Below are positions 1-8,406 of a stretch of DNA of 24,421 bases, one piece after another. Each line of letters begins with the position of its first letter. The first letter of the stretch is position 1. A model generated the notes under the pieces. That model had not been told where the DNA came from. It saw nothing but the letters and a program-made list of their open reading frames with translations, and did no database searches. This DNA comes from CAYXBG01 sp964463145 (GTDB taxonomy: Bacteria > Acidobacteriota > UBA6911 > RPQK01 > CBDAPI01): the NCBI GenBank assembly GCA_964463145.1, contig CAYXBG010000021.1, positions 1 to 24,421 on the forward strand, in the 5' to 3' direction. Made by a program: the position numbers and the translations under genes.

Positions 1-348
1 TCCCTGCAAATTAGCCTCAAGTATAGAATCCCAAAGTTGCTCATCACCCTCATCAATAGGGTTGGGACCACCTAAACCAGCATTATTAACAAGAATATCG
101 ATCTTCTTAAAAGTGGCCCCTACAGCCTCGCACATGCTTCTAACACTTCTTCTGTCTGTGACATCACAAACATAGGACTCCACACTACTACCTTCCTTCT
201 GTAGCTGGAGCTGGGTTTCCTGAAGCCTAGATTCAGTACGTCCACAAATCACGACATTGGCTCCCCTGCTACTTAGGACTCGAGAAATACCTCTCCCAAT
301 CCCTGTACCTCCCCCAGTTACTATCGCTGTTTTGTTTTTGAGTTGCAT
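1..348 (-). CDS. Short-chain dehydrogenase/reductase, C-terminus cut by window edge
   Basis: The N-terminal 116 residues of a short-chain dehydrogenase/reductase (SDR) are visible; the rest lies beyond base 1. The Rossmann nucleotide-binding motif TGGGTGIG is at residues 11-18, the CDVTD segment that typically contacts the adenine ring is at 61-65, and the NNAG structural motif is at 88-91. This pattern fits the classical SDR subfamily, usually NAD(P)H-dependent oxidoreductases of about 250 residues. Residue R37 after the second strand (ICGRT) suggests an NADP(H) preference, but this is inference. The catalytic Tyr-x-x-x-Lys and the substrate region are not in the window, so the substrate cannot be named. 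The ATG at 348 starts the motif at the normal distance for the family. It has no obvious Shine-Dalgarno sequence, and a promoter-like element lies just upstream. Confidence 0.9.
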   Translation of the reverse strand, partial: MQLKNKTAIVTGGGTGIGRGISRVLSSRGANVVICGRTESRLQETQLQLQKEGSSVESYVCDVTDRRSVRSMCEAVGATFKKIDILVNNAGLGGPNPIDEGDEQLWDSILEANLQG

Positions 349-356
349 GGCTGGGA

Positions 357-385
357 ACTATACACAGCCACATCAAGTGAAACAA
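357..385 (-). promoter_or_regulatory. Possible sigma-70-type promoter for the SDR gene
   Basis: On the minus strand, TTGTTT (380-385) and TATAGT (357-362) are separated by exactly 17 bases. The -10 box ends 8 bases before the ATG at 348, so transcription would begin at or next to the start codon and give a leaderless or nearly leaderless mRNA. This agrees with the lack of a ribosome binding site. It rests on sequence similarity only; chance matches are common in such AT-rich spacers. Confidence 0.3.
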
Positions 386-461
386 TCCCATAGAGGGAGC
401 TAACTACTCCATTGACCCGGGATTGAAAGGGATAACCGCAATACTCAAAGTCAATTAAAGG

Positions 462-824
462 TCAAGATTGAGGTATCTTCTTCCACACAAACAATGACAC
501 ACCCACACCAACTGACAATAGAATCATGCGTACCCAGAACAGATCAACGAAGATAGCTGAAACAACCAGAGACGCCCAGAGAATACAAATTGTTGTTATC
601 TTAGCTCTCCTGGGCATTCCCTTGCCTTCATGGAAGTTACGTATGGCTGGACCTGTCCACCGGTTGGACTGTAATTTTTGATAAAGCGTTTCGGAGCTAC
701 GTACGTAACAAGCTGCTGACAACAAAACAAATGGTGTGCTGGGGAGCAACGGCACAAAAACTCCAAGAATAGCCATACCAAAAAAGAAAGTCCCAGCGCC
801 AATTAAGAGCCAGCGTCTGATCAT
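462..824 (-). CDS. DUF454 (YbaN-like) small inner-membrane protein
   Basis: A 120-residue membrane protein of the DUF454/YbaN family, whose function is not established. The N-terminal hydrophobic segment (about residues 6-40) contains the family signature, a PLLPSTPF block at about 25-32. It is followed by a polar region with RSSE and an RNFHEGKGMPRRAK stretch (about 62-75), and then two hydrophobic helices (about 76-95 and 97-114) ending in a short polar tail. Length and motif order match the family. The ATG at 824 gives the expected N-terminus; a weak TTGACT lies upstream, but I see no convincing -10 box. It reads in the same direction as the SDR gene 113 bases downstream, which seems to have its own promoter, so a shared transcript is uncertain. 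Confidence 0.85.
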   Translation of the reverse strand: MIRRWLLIGAGTFFFGMAILGVFVPLLPSTPFVLLSAACYVRSSETLYQKLQSNRWTGPAIRNFHEGKGMPRRAKITTICILWASLVVSAIFVDLFWVRMILLSVGVGVSLFVWKKIPQS

Positions 825-1015
825 GACTTAGCGTTCCAATCCCAGAAATCGAGTCAATTGACCCAGCTCATCATTTTCCACACATTACCTCCCGCAAAGT
901 AGGAACCCTATCAAAATTTCAATCCCCTAATCTATCAACCTTTTTGCTCCGATCACATGCAAAAAGAACTTCAACTTAACTTCCTTACCAAATCTCCGTC
1001 CAATCAGAAGTCTTC

Positions 1016-1021
1016 TATAAT
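1016..1021 (+). promoter_or_regulatory. Perfect -10 hexamer upstream of trmI
   Basis: A TATAAT lies 45 bases before the trmI ATG in the 242-base divergent spacer between the DUF454 gene and trmI. I find no good -35 box at 16-18 bases, so the promoter is only a candidate. If used, it would drive the long co-directional gene series that starts with trmI. Nothing else is recognisable in 825-1066, which is AT-rich and has no long inverted repeats. Confidence 0.25.
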
Positions 1022-1066
1022 CTTGCTCTTCATTCTCACACCCCTTATCCTCGCCTTTCCAGGCAT

Positions 1067-1906
1067 ATGACTAACAAGACAAGAGAACAACAACGGCTAC
1101 CTCTACAGGAGGGAGAGCCTGTCTTAATTGTTGAGGACAGAGGCCGCAAGCATTTACTGCATTTAAAATCAGGATATCAATCCCATCACGGGCGCACAGG
1201 TCAAATTGCACATGACGACCTGATAGGTAAACCTCCCGGATTGAATTGCAACGCTGAAAACGGTCACCAATTCCTATGCCTACGCCCAACCCGAGAAGAA
1301 TTCATACTTCATAAACTAACGCGAAAAACTCAAATTATTTATCCCAGAGATGCCAGTATCATCGCTACCAAAGGTAATCTTTACTGTGGAGCCCGAGTAC
1401 TAGAATCCGGCATTGGATCGGGAGCTTTTTCCATAGTAGCACGTAGTCTGTTGGGGCCGGATGGGTTACTTGTTTCCTACGAACGGAGATCTGAGTTTGT
1501 CGATCTCGCTACCGACAACATCCGAATGTACGAGAAAATACACGGAGACCTTCCTACCCCTCACGAAATTGAGCTCAGGGATATATACGAGGGGATTGAT
1601 CATAAGGACTTAGACACCATAGTTCTCGATCTCCCTGAGCCGAACAATGTGGTCCAAGCAGCCAGTCAAGCTCTTAGAATGAATGGCATTCTTATCGCAT
1701 GGCTCCCAACTGCTCTTCAGGTTTTCAGCTTTTGTCGAGATCTGCAAGACAACCCTGACTGGGGCAGGATATCTACGATTGAGACCCTAGTACGGTCATG
1801 GCGAGTAGGCCCTAAGTCTATTCGCCCCGCTGACAGAATGGTAGGGCACACAGGCTTTCTGGTCTCGGCTAGAAGGGTTGCACCTACTCCGGTAAGCCGT
1901 TCTTGA
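1067..1906 (+). CDS. trmI: tRNA (adenine-58 N1) methyltransferase TrmI
   Basis: TrmI transfers a methyl group from S-adenosylmethionine to N1 of adenine 58 in the T loop of tRNA and usually works as a homotetramer. The 279-residue product has the small N-terminal domain (about 15-75: FxEG-like opening, RGRKHLLHLKSG, and the conserved IAHDDLIGKPPG) followed by a Rossmann methyltransferase domain. Motif I, VLESGIGSGAF, is at 111-121; the acidic strand-end YERR follows; and the DLPEP block at 188-192 carries the aspartate that binds the target adenine in this family. The ATG at 1067 has only a weak AGG upstream but gives the family's normal N-terminus. It heads a run of eleven genes in the same direction. 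In Actinobacteria trmI lies close to the Pup-proteasome genes; none of those is in this window. Confidence 0.93.
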   Translation: MTNKTREQQRLPLQEGEPVLIVEDRGRKHLLHLKSGYQSHHGRTGQIAHDDLIGKPPGLNCNAENGHQFLCLRPTREEFILHKLTRKTQIIYPRDASIIATKGNLYCGARVLESGIGSGAFSIVARSLLGPDGLLVSYERRSEFVDLATDNIRMYEKIHGDLPTPHEIELRDIYEGIDHKDLDTIVLDLPEPNNVVQAASQALRMNGILIAWLPTALQVFSFCRDLQDNPDWGRISTIETLVRSWRVGPKSIRPADRMVGHTGFLVSARRVAPTPVSRS

Positions 1907-1960
1907 TCGAAACGGGCACCTTTTGCCAGCCCAATTTCCTCACAGGATCATACCGAATCT

Positions 1961-3802
1961 ATGGGCTCGGCCTGCTTTCTTGTTAGAATCCTAAAGATGG
2001 CGCAGACCCGAAGGCTCATCCCTTACATCAGGCCCCATACGCTTATCTTGCTGGCTGCACTTCTACTTGTGTCTGTAAGTGGGCTACTAGAAGCCTCCAT
2101 CATTATGCTATTGGAGCCGGTCTTCAACTTACTTTCGGGTTCATTTCCTCAAGAGATCGGAACAACAACATACGCTCTCACCTTCTCATTTCTACAGGAT
2201 CTGATAAAAATCCAAGGGCCTCAGGCTTTAGGGCTTATAGCTTTTCTTCTAGTGGCAATTGCCTTCCTAAAGGGTTGTTGCCTCTACGCAGCCGAATATA
2301 TGATGGCTTATGTCGGACAAAAGGTTGTAGCCCAACTCCGTAATGAACTCTACGCTCGATTGTTGGATCAGTCTCTATCTTTTTACAGTAGTTGGCCCAC
2401 GGGACAATTAATGTCCAGAGTCATCTCTGATACTGAGAGACTACAGGAAGCAGTTAGTAAAACTGTCACCGATTTTGCCCGTCAGATTTTTCTTTTCATC
2501 GCCTTCATGGCGATCGTTTTTTACATTGACTGGAAATTATCGGTTTTAGCCATTGCCATCGGACCACTGGTCTTATTTCTGACCTTGAAGATGGGCACGC
2601 TAGTCCGACGTATCAGTTGGGCAAGTCAGGAAAAAATATCGGAACTTTCCGACACTCTTCAGGAAACTATAACTGGCCAAAGGATAGTCAAAGCCTTCGG
2701 CATGGAGGATTACGAGCAAACTCGATTCGAGAAGCTATCAGCTGGATTGGTGAAATTGAACCTCCGTCTAACACGAATAAACGCCCTCAGCTCTCCCCTC
2801 ATGGAATTTTTAGGATATCTTTTGTTCGTTCCTTTCCTTCTGTATGCCAACCTCAAAATTGGAAGCGGTGCTTCCGCAGGAGCTTTCGTCGCTTTCGTTG
2901 TTGCGTTATTTAAACTGTACGAACCGGTTAGGAAACTTTCCAGAATGCACCTCTACTTCGAGCAAGCCTTTGCATGTTCAAGTCGCATTTTTGAGCTACT
3001 TGATATTGAGATGGACATAAAAGAAGACAAAGCAGCCCTCACACTTCAACCGCTGAAATCCCAGATTCTGTTTAACAACGTCAACTTCTCATATACTGGA
3101 AAAGAGCCCGGTGAGGTGCTTAATGGGATCAATCTAACTATTGAAAAAGGTGCCGTAGTAGCATTGGTTGGTAGGAGTGGGGCCGGAAAAACAACTGTCG
3201 CGAGCCTCTTGCCAAGATTCTATGACGTTACTGGTGGGGCTATTAGCTTTGACGGGATAGATATCCGCTCCGTAACCCTTGCCTCTTTGCGCAACCAGAT
3301 CGCAATGGTCACCCAGGAAACTTTGCTGTTCAATGATACGGTACGCAATAACATAGGCTACGGAAGGCTGGACGCCGGGCAAAACGAGGTAGAGGAAGCG
3401 GCAAAAGCAGCTCTAATTCATGACTTCATAATAAGCCTGCCTAAGGGATACCAAACCATCATCGGGGAACGTGGAGAACGTCTCTCAGGTGGCCAGCGCC
3501 AGCGGATTGCCATTGCCCGCGCCATTCTAAAGAAATCCCCAGTCTTGATCTTAGACGAAGCCACCTCTTCACTAGACAGCCGGTCTGAAGCACTTGTCCA
3601 AAAGGCGTTGCAACACCTTATGAATCAATGTACGACTCTGGTAATCGCCCATCGCATGTCTACCATACGGAAAGCAGACTGCATTGTCGTAATGCACAAA
3701 GGAGAAATCCTTGAGATGGGCGATCACGGAACACTCATCAGTCGTTCAGGTCTCTACAAAGAACTCTACGAGATGCAGGGAACAGATCAGCCAGAGGATT
3801 AG
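1961..3802 (+). CDS. msbA: ABC exporter, MsbA-like lipid flippase (fused TM and ATPase domains)
   Basis: A half-size ABC exporter of 613 residues that would act as a homodimer in the inner membrane. Six membrane helices occupy about residues 20-325. The nucleotide-binding domain follows with Walker A GRSGAGKTT (404-412), the signature LSGGQRQR (508-515), Walker B VLILDEA (528-534) and the switch histidine in IAHR (H564). This architecture and the even match along the whole length fit MsbA-type exporters that flip lipid A core or other lipids, but drug exporters share it, so the symbol is tentative. The first ATG is at 1961; a second in-frame ATG at 1997 would remove 12 residues and cannot be excluded, since neither has a strong ribosome binding site. 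It starts 54 bases after trmI and ends 9 bases before yicC. Confidence 0.88.
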   Translation: MGSACFLVRILKMAQTRRLIPYIRPHTLILLAALLLVSVSGLLEASIIMLLEPVFNLLSGSFPQEIGTTTYALTFSFLQDLIKIQGPQALGLIAFLLVAIAFLKGCCLYAAEYMMAYVGQKVVAQLRNELYARLLDQSLSFYSSWPTGQLMSRVISDTERLQEAVSKTVTDFARQIFLFIAFMAIVFYIDWKLSVLAIAIGPLVLFLTLKMGTLVRRISWASQEKISELSDTLQETITGQRIVKAFGMEDYEQTRFEKLSAGLVKLNLRLTRINALSSPLMEFLGYLLFVPFLLYANLKIGSGASAGAFVAFVVALFKLYEPVRKLSRMHLYFEQAFACSSRIFELLDIEMDIKEDKAALTLQPLKSQILFNNVNFSYTGKEPGEVLNGINLTIEKGAVVALVGRSGAGKTTVASLLPRFYDVTGGAISFDGIDIRSVTLASLRNQIAMVTQETLLFNDTVRNNIGYGRLDAGQNEVEEAAKAALIHDFIISLPKGYQTIIGERGERLSGGQRQRIAIARAILKKSPVLILDEATSSLDSRSEALVQKALQHLMNQCTTLVIAHRMSTIRKADCIVVMHKGEILEMGDHGTLISRSGLYKELYEMQGTDQPED

Positions 3803-3811
3803 AGGCTATAT

Positions 3812-4687
3812 ATGCAAAGCATGACTGGCTACGGTAAGGCATCTGGAGCCTTAGGGGAAATAGACTTTGATGTGCAAATTAAAACCGTAAACGGACGGTT
3901 TTTGGATATTCAGGCAAGAGTTCCACATCGTCTTCTAGCAATGGAGTCAGCATTGCAAAAAACGATTAGGAAACGACTATTGCGAGGTCGAGTTGATGTC
4001 TGGATTAACCTCAGAGAGAAAACACACACTGAGATCAATATCAACCCCGCAAAGGTGAAATCCTATATCGAGCTTGTTCGTCAATTGAGAGAACTCGGTA
4101 TTACTGGTGATTTGGATGTTTCAACACTTTTAACCCTGCCATCAATTACGGAAGAGCGACAAAATGTGAAAAGTTGTGATGATGCTCAGCTCAGGGCTGC
4201 TATTCTAGAGTGTAGCAAACGTGCACTCACAGAACTGATGGAACATCGGACCATGGAAGGGATTGCTCTGAAAAATGACCTAGCCGCCCGGATTGCCTCT
4301 TTAAAAAGTGCTGTCCATGAAATCTCCGACCTATCCGAAGAGATTGTAATATCCCAACGGAAAAAGCTCGAAAAGAGACTAGCAGGGTTAAAGATCCGTC
4401 CTGAAGTTGACAACAATCGCCTCGCTCAAGAAGTAATTTTTTATACAGAACGATCCGACATCAGCGAAGAAATCACGCGCCTGAAATCCCATATTAATCG
4501 TTTCCAGGAAATGCTTGATTCAGACGAGCAGGCTGTCGGGAAAAACCTTGATTTCCTAACACAAGAATTACTTCGTGAAATGAATACTGTCCTCTCGAAA
4601 TCTAGTAAAACAAAAACATCCAACATTGCAGTAGATAGCAAGGTAACCATCGAAAAAATCCGCGAACAGGTACAAAATGTCCAATAA
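3812..4687 (+). CDS. yicC: YicC-family endoribonuclease
   Basis: YicC proteins are conserved bacterial RNases; the E. coli member has been linked to RNA turnover and stationary-phase growth. The 291-residue product opens with the hallmark SMTGYGKA at residues 3-10 and has the N-terminal YicC domain (about 1-155) and the C-terminal DUF1732 domain (about 205-291). The latter contains the conserved RLAQEV and DISEEITRLKSH blocks near 224-248. The central part is charged and likely coiled coil. An AGAGG at 3801-3805 sits 6 bases before the ATG. Its last 11 bases overlap the start of gmk, so the two are probably translationally coupled. The yicC-gmk-rpoZ order is widespread in bacteria. Confidence 0.95.
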   Translation: MQSMTGYGKASGALGEIDFDVQIKTVNGRFLDIQARVPHRLLAMESALQKTIRKRLLRGRVDVWINLREKTHTEININPAKVKSYIELVRQLRELGITGDLDVSTLLTLPSITEERQNVKSCDDAQLRAAILECSKRALTELMEHRTMEGIALKNDLAARIASLKSAVHEISDLSEEIVISQRKKLEKRLAGLKIRPEVDNNRLAQEVIFYTERSDISEEITRLKSHINRFQEMLDSDEQAVGKNLDFLTQELLREMNTVLSKSSKTKTSNIAVDSKVTIEKIREQVQNVQ

Positions 4688-5318
4688 AGGAAACCTTTTT
4701 GTTATTAGTGCACCCTCAGGCTCTGGCAAAACTAGCCTGGCGAGTTCCATCATTCATCAGGTGCCCAACTTGGACTTTTCAATCAGTCACACAACACGTG
4801 AACCTCGAGCTGGAGAAAATGATGGGGTGGAATACCACTTCATCGATGAGGCCAAGTTCAAAAAGATGGTCGCTGAAGATGCATTCCTGGAGTGGGCAGC
4901 TGTGTATGGGAACTACTATGGGACAAGCAGGAAATTCGTAGGTCTGCAGAGAGAATCCGGGTGTGATGTGTTATTAGATATCGACGTACAAGGAGCTCGC
5001 AAGGTAAAGTTACAGGAACCAGAAGCTACTATGATATTTGTGCTTCCCCCCTCTTACCAGGTTCTTGAAAAAAGACTCCAAAAAAGAGGATCGGACAACT
5101 CTAGAGTTATCGAATCACGCCTTGAATTTGCCCGCAAAGAAATCTTTTGCCACGAGGAATATGACTATCTTGTACTTAATGACGATATGGATCTAGCCAT
5201 TGATGAGCTAAAATCAATAATTTGCTCAGTTCGTTGCCGTCACGATCAACGCATTAAGTTGGCCAAACAGGTAGTTTCATCATTCGAGAAACCTCATTCG
5301 GAAAGGGAGAAGCCATGA
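4677..5318 (+). CDS. gmk: Guanylate kinase
   Basis: Guanylate kinase phosphorylates GMP to GDP with ATP in the cytoplasm, supplying GTP and (p)ppGpp pools. The 213-residue protein has the P-loop SAPSGSGKTS at 11-20, the GMP-binding segment around SHTTREPRAGENDGVEYHF (about 38-56), the YGNYYGTS segment (about 77-84) and the LLDIDVQGA Mg/Walker B strand (about 97-105). Length is normal for the family. It begins inside the end of yicC with an AGG at 4668-4670 as ribosome binding site, and its TGA overlaps the ATG of rpoZ by 4 bases. This is a typical coupling of nucleotide metabolism with the omega subunit gene. Confidence 0.97.
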   Translation: MSNKGNLFVISAPSGSGKTSLASSIIHQVPNLDFSISHTTREPRAGENDGVEYHFIDEAKFKKMVAEDAFLEWAAVYGNYYGTSRKFVGLQRESGCDVLLDIDVQGARKVKLQEPEATMIFVLPPSYQVLEKRLQKRGSDNSRVIESRLEFARKEIFCHEEYDYLVLNDDMDLAIDELKSIICSVRCRHDQRIKLAKQVVSSFEKPHSEREKP

Positions 5319-5515
5319 CCATAACCGTACCTCCGGAGTTTGACAGTAAGTTCCGGTTCATTCTTGTAGCCGCAAAAAGAGCCAAGCAATTACAAAATGG
5401 GGCGCCCACAAAAATTGAGACGACATCTAGTAAAGCTGCTCGGATCGCCATTCAGGAAACCGAGCTAAACCTCATCAACTACGAAATCATTGAGGACCCG
5501 TCAGAAGAGGGTTAA
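5315..5515 (+). CDS. rpoZ: RNA polymerase omega subunit
   Basis: The omega subunit helps fold and hold the beta-prime subunit in RNA polymerase and contributes to the ppGpp site in many bacteria. The 66-residue product shows the family core: a FRFILVAAKRAKQLQNGA helix at about residues 13-30, then AARIAIQETE (about 41-50) and an acidic C-terminal tail. The conserved basic AAKRA is intact. A good AGGGAG at 5304-5309 sits 5 bases before the ATG, which itself overlaps the gmk stop codon (ATGA). It is followed 2-5 bases later by coaBC. The small size is normal for omega. Confidence 0.93.
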   Translation: MTITVPPEFDSKFRFILVAAKRAKQLQNGAPTKIETTSSKAARIAIQETELNLINYEIIEDPSEEG

Positions 5516-5520
5516 TTGTG

Positions 5521-6743
5521 ATGAAGGTTGTTCTGGGTATAACAGGATGTATCGCAGCCTATAAATCGGCTGAAATACTTCGTCTCCTTCAGAAGAAGGA
5601 TGTCGAGGTCTTTCCTGTGATGACAAGGTCAGCAGGTAATTTCATAGGCCCCGTGACACTGGAGAAGTTATCTGGCCACAAGGTAATCATGGGTACCTTT
5701 GATGACAGGGACAGCAGCATCGAACATATCAGCTTGGCACGGCGCACCGATCTTCTCCTCGTAGCACCCGCGACGGCAAATAGTATTGCCAAATTCGCTT
5801 GTGGAATATCTGACGATTTTCTCTCTACACTTTATATCTCTACTGCAACCCCTGTAGTTCTCGCACCCGCAATGAACAAGGAAATGTGGAGACACCAGGC
5901 TACACGTGAGAATATCCAACGACTCAAACAACGCGGCGTAAAAATCGTTCAGCCAGAATCTGGACATCTGGCCTGCGGTGAATTCGGAGAAGGCAGGCTA
6001 GCCGACCCAGAAATGATTGTGAAAGTTATTGAAAGTATGCTCAAGCCCTCTGGGGCCCTTTCTGGTTTAAAAGTTATCGTAACCGCGGGACCTACCATCG
6101 AAGACCTTGATCCAGTGCGTTATCTTTCCAATAGATCATCAGGCCGTATGGGATTCGCCATGGCATCCATAGCACGGGAATTGGGAGCTGCTGTGCAATT
6201 GATAAGCGGGCCCACTCACATTGAACCGCCCACCGGCGTTGAATACATCCAGGTGCGTTCGGCTTCCCAGATGCACGATAGAGTCCTCTCGAGCTTCGAA
6301 GACGCAGACATTACTGTCATGGCTGCCGCAGTATCTGATTTTTCGCCAACACAGATCTCATCTCAAAAGATGAAAAAGGAAACAACCCTCCCAGTCCTAT
6401 CGTTGCGGAAAACCCCCGTCATTCTGAAGAANNNNNNNNNNTTGGTAAATGTAAAAGACAAGGTCAATTGTTAGTGGGTTTTGCGGCAGAAACCACAGAT
6501 ATAACCGACTCCGCTAGGAAAAAACTATTCACAAAAAATCTTGATCTGATTGTGGCTAACAACATCGCCGAACCGAATCAAGGGTTTGCGGCCGAGTTTA
6601 ATAAAGTAATATGCCTTGACCGACTAGGAAACCAATATTGTTCAGAACACTCACCCAAGCCCGATGTCGCACGTTTCGCATGGAATCAGATTCTTCGCCT
6701 CAAAAAAATTTCCGATCCTAAGAGCCTCTCGGCTTCTAGTTGA
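5521..6743 (+). CDS. coaBC: Bifunctional CoaBC (Dfp), interrupted only by an assembly gap
   Basis: CoaBC makes 4'-phosphopantetheine for coenzyme A. The CoaB half joins cysteine to 4'-phosphopantothenate using CTP, and the CoaC half (an FMN flavoprotein) decarboxylates the product. With the ATG at 5521 as start, CoaC shows the catalytic histidine in EHIS (H69), the PAMN motif (N119) and the substrate-lid cysteine in HLACGEFGEGR (C152). CoaB starts near residue 182 with VIVTAGPTIEDLDPVRYLSNRSSGRMG and continues through FAAETT and the LDLIVANN segment after the gap. The 10 N at 6432-6441 put the two halves in different frames, but both ends match the same protein without lost domain content (see findings). 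A GTG at 5518 directly before the ATG is an alternative start. The stop overlaps the possible TTG start of era. Confidence 0.95.
6432..6441. other. Assembly gap of ten N inside coaBC
   Basis: Ten undetermined bases interrupt coaBC between the codons for TPVILK and LGK. The length is a placeholder: taken literally it shifts the frame, whereas a true length of 3k+2 restores a single reading frame. Confidence 0.98.
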
Positions 6744-6751
6744 GCTCCCTG

Positions 6752-7666
6752 ATGGTCGAGAACAACACCCCTGCAACCCAACGTTGTGGATTCGTGGCCC
6801 TTATCGGGAGGCCCAATTCTGGGAAATCAACTCTTCTCAACCAATTAATCGGTCAGAAAATCGCGATTGTCAGTGATAAACCCCAAACTACACGTGATCG
6901 TATTCAAGGAGTACTCCACCAAGGCGCCGCACAACTTGTCTTCCTTGATACCCCAGGAATCCACCGACCGGGCTACCTCCTGAATGAACGAATGATGGAG
7001 ACGGTTTACCAGAGTTTAAGGGAAGCAGATCTTGTGGTTCATCTGGTGGACATCACGGAACCTTTTGGTAAGGGGGAAAAATTTGTTTTGGAAACGCTAA
7101 AAGGTCTCGACCAGCCCTGCCTCCTGGCCCTAAACAAAGTGGATGCTATTAACAAAGGTCGCATCCTCCCTATTATCGATTTCTATAATGGAAAGAATGT
7201 CTACAAAACAATCGTTCCAATTTCAGCCAAATCAGGTGACAATCTTGACCCCTTACTCGATGAGATCATTTCCCGATTACCAGAAAAAGATTGGTTATAC
7301 CCTCCTGATTATTTAACCGATCAGACCGAACGCTTCCTGGCTACCGAAATCATTCGCGAAAAGGTACTCCTCCACACTCATGGAGAAATACCCTACTCCA
7401 CAACAATAGAGATCGACGCATTCGACGAATCCCAGCGTAAAAACGGATTCCTGCTCATTGCAGCCTCGATAATTGTTGAGAGAGTAGGACAGAAAAAAAT
7501 AGTTGTCGGAAGAGCTGGGAAAATGATCAAACAAATCGGAATTGCAGCTCGTAAAGAGCTTCTAGCAACGATTAACACCCGGAGAATCCACCTGGATCTA
7601 CATGTGAAGGTGGTACCAGGATGGCGCAATACAGAACGTTATTTAAGCTCCCTAGAAGTCATGTAG
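6752..7666 (+). CDS. era: GTPase Era, ribosome assembly factor
   Basis: Era is an essential GTPase that binds the 3' end of 16S rRNA and checks maturation of the small ribosomal subunit. The G1 motif GRPNSGKST is at 19-27 (from the ATG at 6752), followed by the QTTRDRI switch I region, the DTPG G3 motif, NKVD (G4) and SAK (G5). The C-terminal KH RNA-binding domain carries VVGRAGKMIKQIG, and the protein ends in an Era-type VKVVPGWR tail. The 304-residue length is normal. A TTG at 6740, overlapping the coaBC stop, would add MSSL; I prefer the ATG because neither start has a clear ribosome binding site and the shorter form matches the family. Presence near rsmA function is logical: both act on the 3' end of 16S rRNA, though rsmA is 9 kb away here. 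Confidence 0.96.
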   Translation: MVENNTPATQRCGFVALIGRPNSGKSTLLNQLIGQKIAIVSDKPQTTRDRIQGVLHQGAAQLVFLDTPGIHRPGYLLNERMMETVYQSLREADLVVHLVDITEPFGKGEKFVLETLKGLDQPCLLALNKVDAINKGRILPIIDFYNGKNVYKTIVPISAKSGDNLDPLLDEIISRLPEKDWLYPPDYLTDQTERFLATEIIREKVLLHTHGEIPYSTTIEIDAFDESQRKNGFLLIAASIIVERVGQKKIVVGRAGKMIKQIGIAARKELLATINTRRIHLDLHVKVVPGWRNTERYLSSLEVM

Positions 7667-7707
7667 CTCTATAGGCAGGTGAAAGATATCCTAGATTGGG
7701 ACGTTTC

Positions 7708-8373
7708 ATGGACACTCTTAAAAACCAACTCAATTTCTTCGGATCCTTGGGCGTAACTCACTTCGAGATCTCTAACCCTAAGCGTAGCTCAGACTCCAAC
7801 CTGACATTGGAAAATATACGAGACGAATTAGGAGATTGCCAACGTTGTAAACTTTGCAGTACACGGAAAAATATAGTTTTTGGTAGTGGCGATACCGATG
7901 CTGATCTCATGTTTGTCGGAGAAGCCCCGGGGAGGGATGAGGATCTTGAAGGACTGCCCTTCGTCGGTAGGGCGGGCAAACTTCTAACACGTATAATCCA
8001 GGCTATCCAGTTGCAAAGACATCAAGTTTACATAGCCAATATACTGAAATGCCGACCTCCAAAAAATCGCGATCCGGAACCGGATGAGGTCCAAAGCTGT
8101 GAGGGATTCCTATTCCAGCAAATTGATTCTGTAGGGCCTAAAATAATTGTTGCACTGGGACGCCACGCAGCCCAGACTCTTCTCCGTTCTAAGGTCCCCA
8201 TTTCAAAATTGAGAGGGGAATTTCATGATTACCGAGGGACCCTTCTCCTACCTACATTCCACCCATCCTATCTACTTCGAAATCCAAGTGCTAAAAAACA
8301 GGTGTGGGAGGATATGAAGGCGGTGCGCTCAAGACTCAAAGAACTAGGGAGTGACTACTATACCGGGGACTGA
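7708..8373 (+). CDS. Uracil-DNA glycosylase, family 4 (iron-sulfur, thermophile type)
   Basis: Removes uracil from DNA to start base excision repair. Family 4 enzymes hold a [4Fe-4S] cluster, and the four ligands are visible as C44 and C47 (CQRC), C115 (LKCRPP) and C131 (QSCEG), counted from the ATG at 7708. The active-site motif GEAPGRDED is at 71-79, followed by GLPFVGRAGKLL, and the second motif HPS is at 185-187. The GEAPG form with an acidic pair separates it from family 5. At 221 residues it is normal in length. An upstream TTG at 7696 would add four residues. It sits 41 bases after era and 33 bases before priA, a sensible repair and replication-restart pairing. Confidence 0.93.
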   Translation: MDTLKNQLNFFGSLGVTHFEISNPKRSSDSNLTLENIRDELGDCQRCKLCSTRKNIVFGSGDTDADLMFVGEAPGRDEDLEGLPFVGRAGKLLTRIIQAIQLQRHQVYIANILKCRPPKNRDPEPDEVQSCEGFLFQQIDSVGPKIIVALGRHAAQTLLRSKVPISKLRGEFHDYRGTLLLPTFHPSYLLRNPSAKKQVWEDMKAVRSRLKELGSDYYTGD

Positions 8374-8406
8374 TTTCATGAAAGGGAAACCCCAAGCACA
8401 CGATTA

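Noticed and set aside
5518..6474. coaBC split into two frames, as in a frameshift or pseudogene
   Set aside because: The break coincides exactly with the ten-N gap, and both halves carry intact conserved residues. A gap of 3k+2 bases restores the frame.
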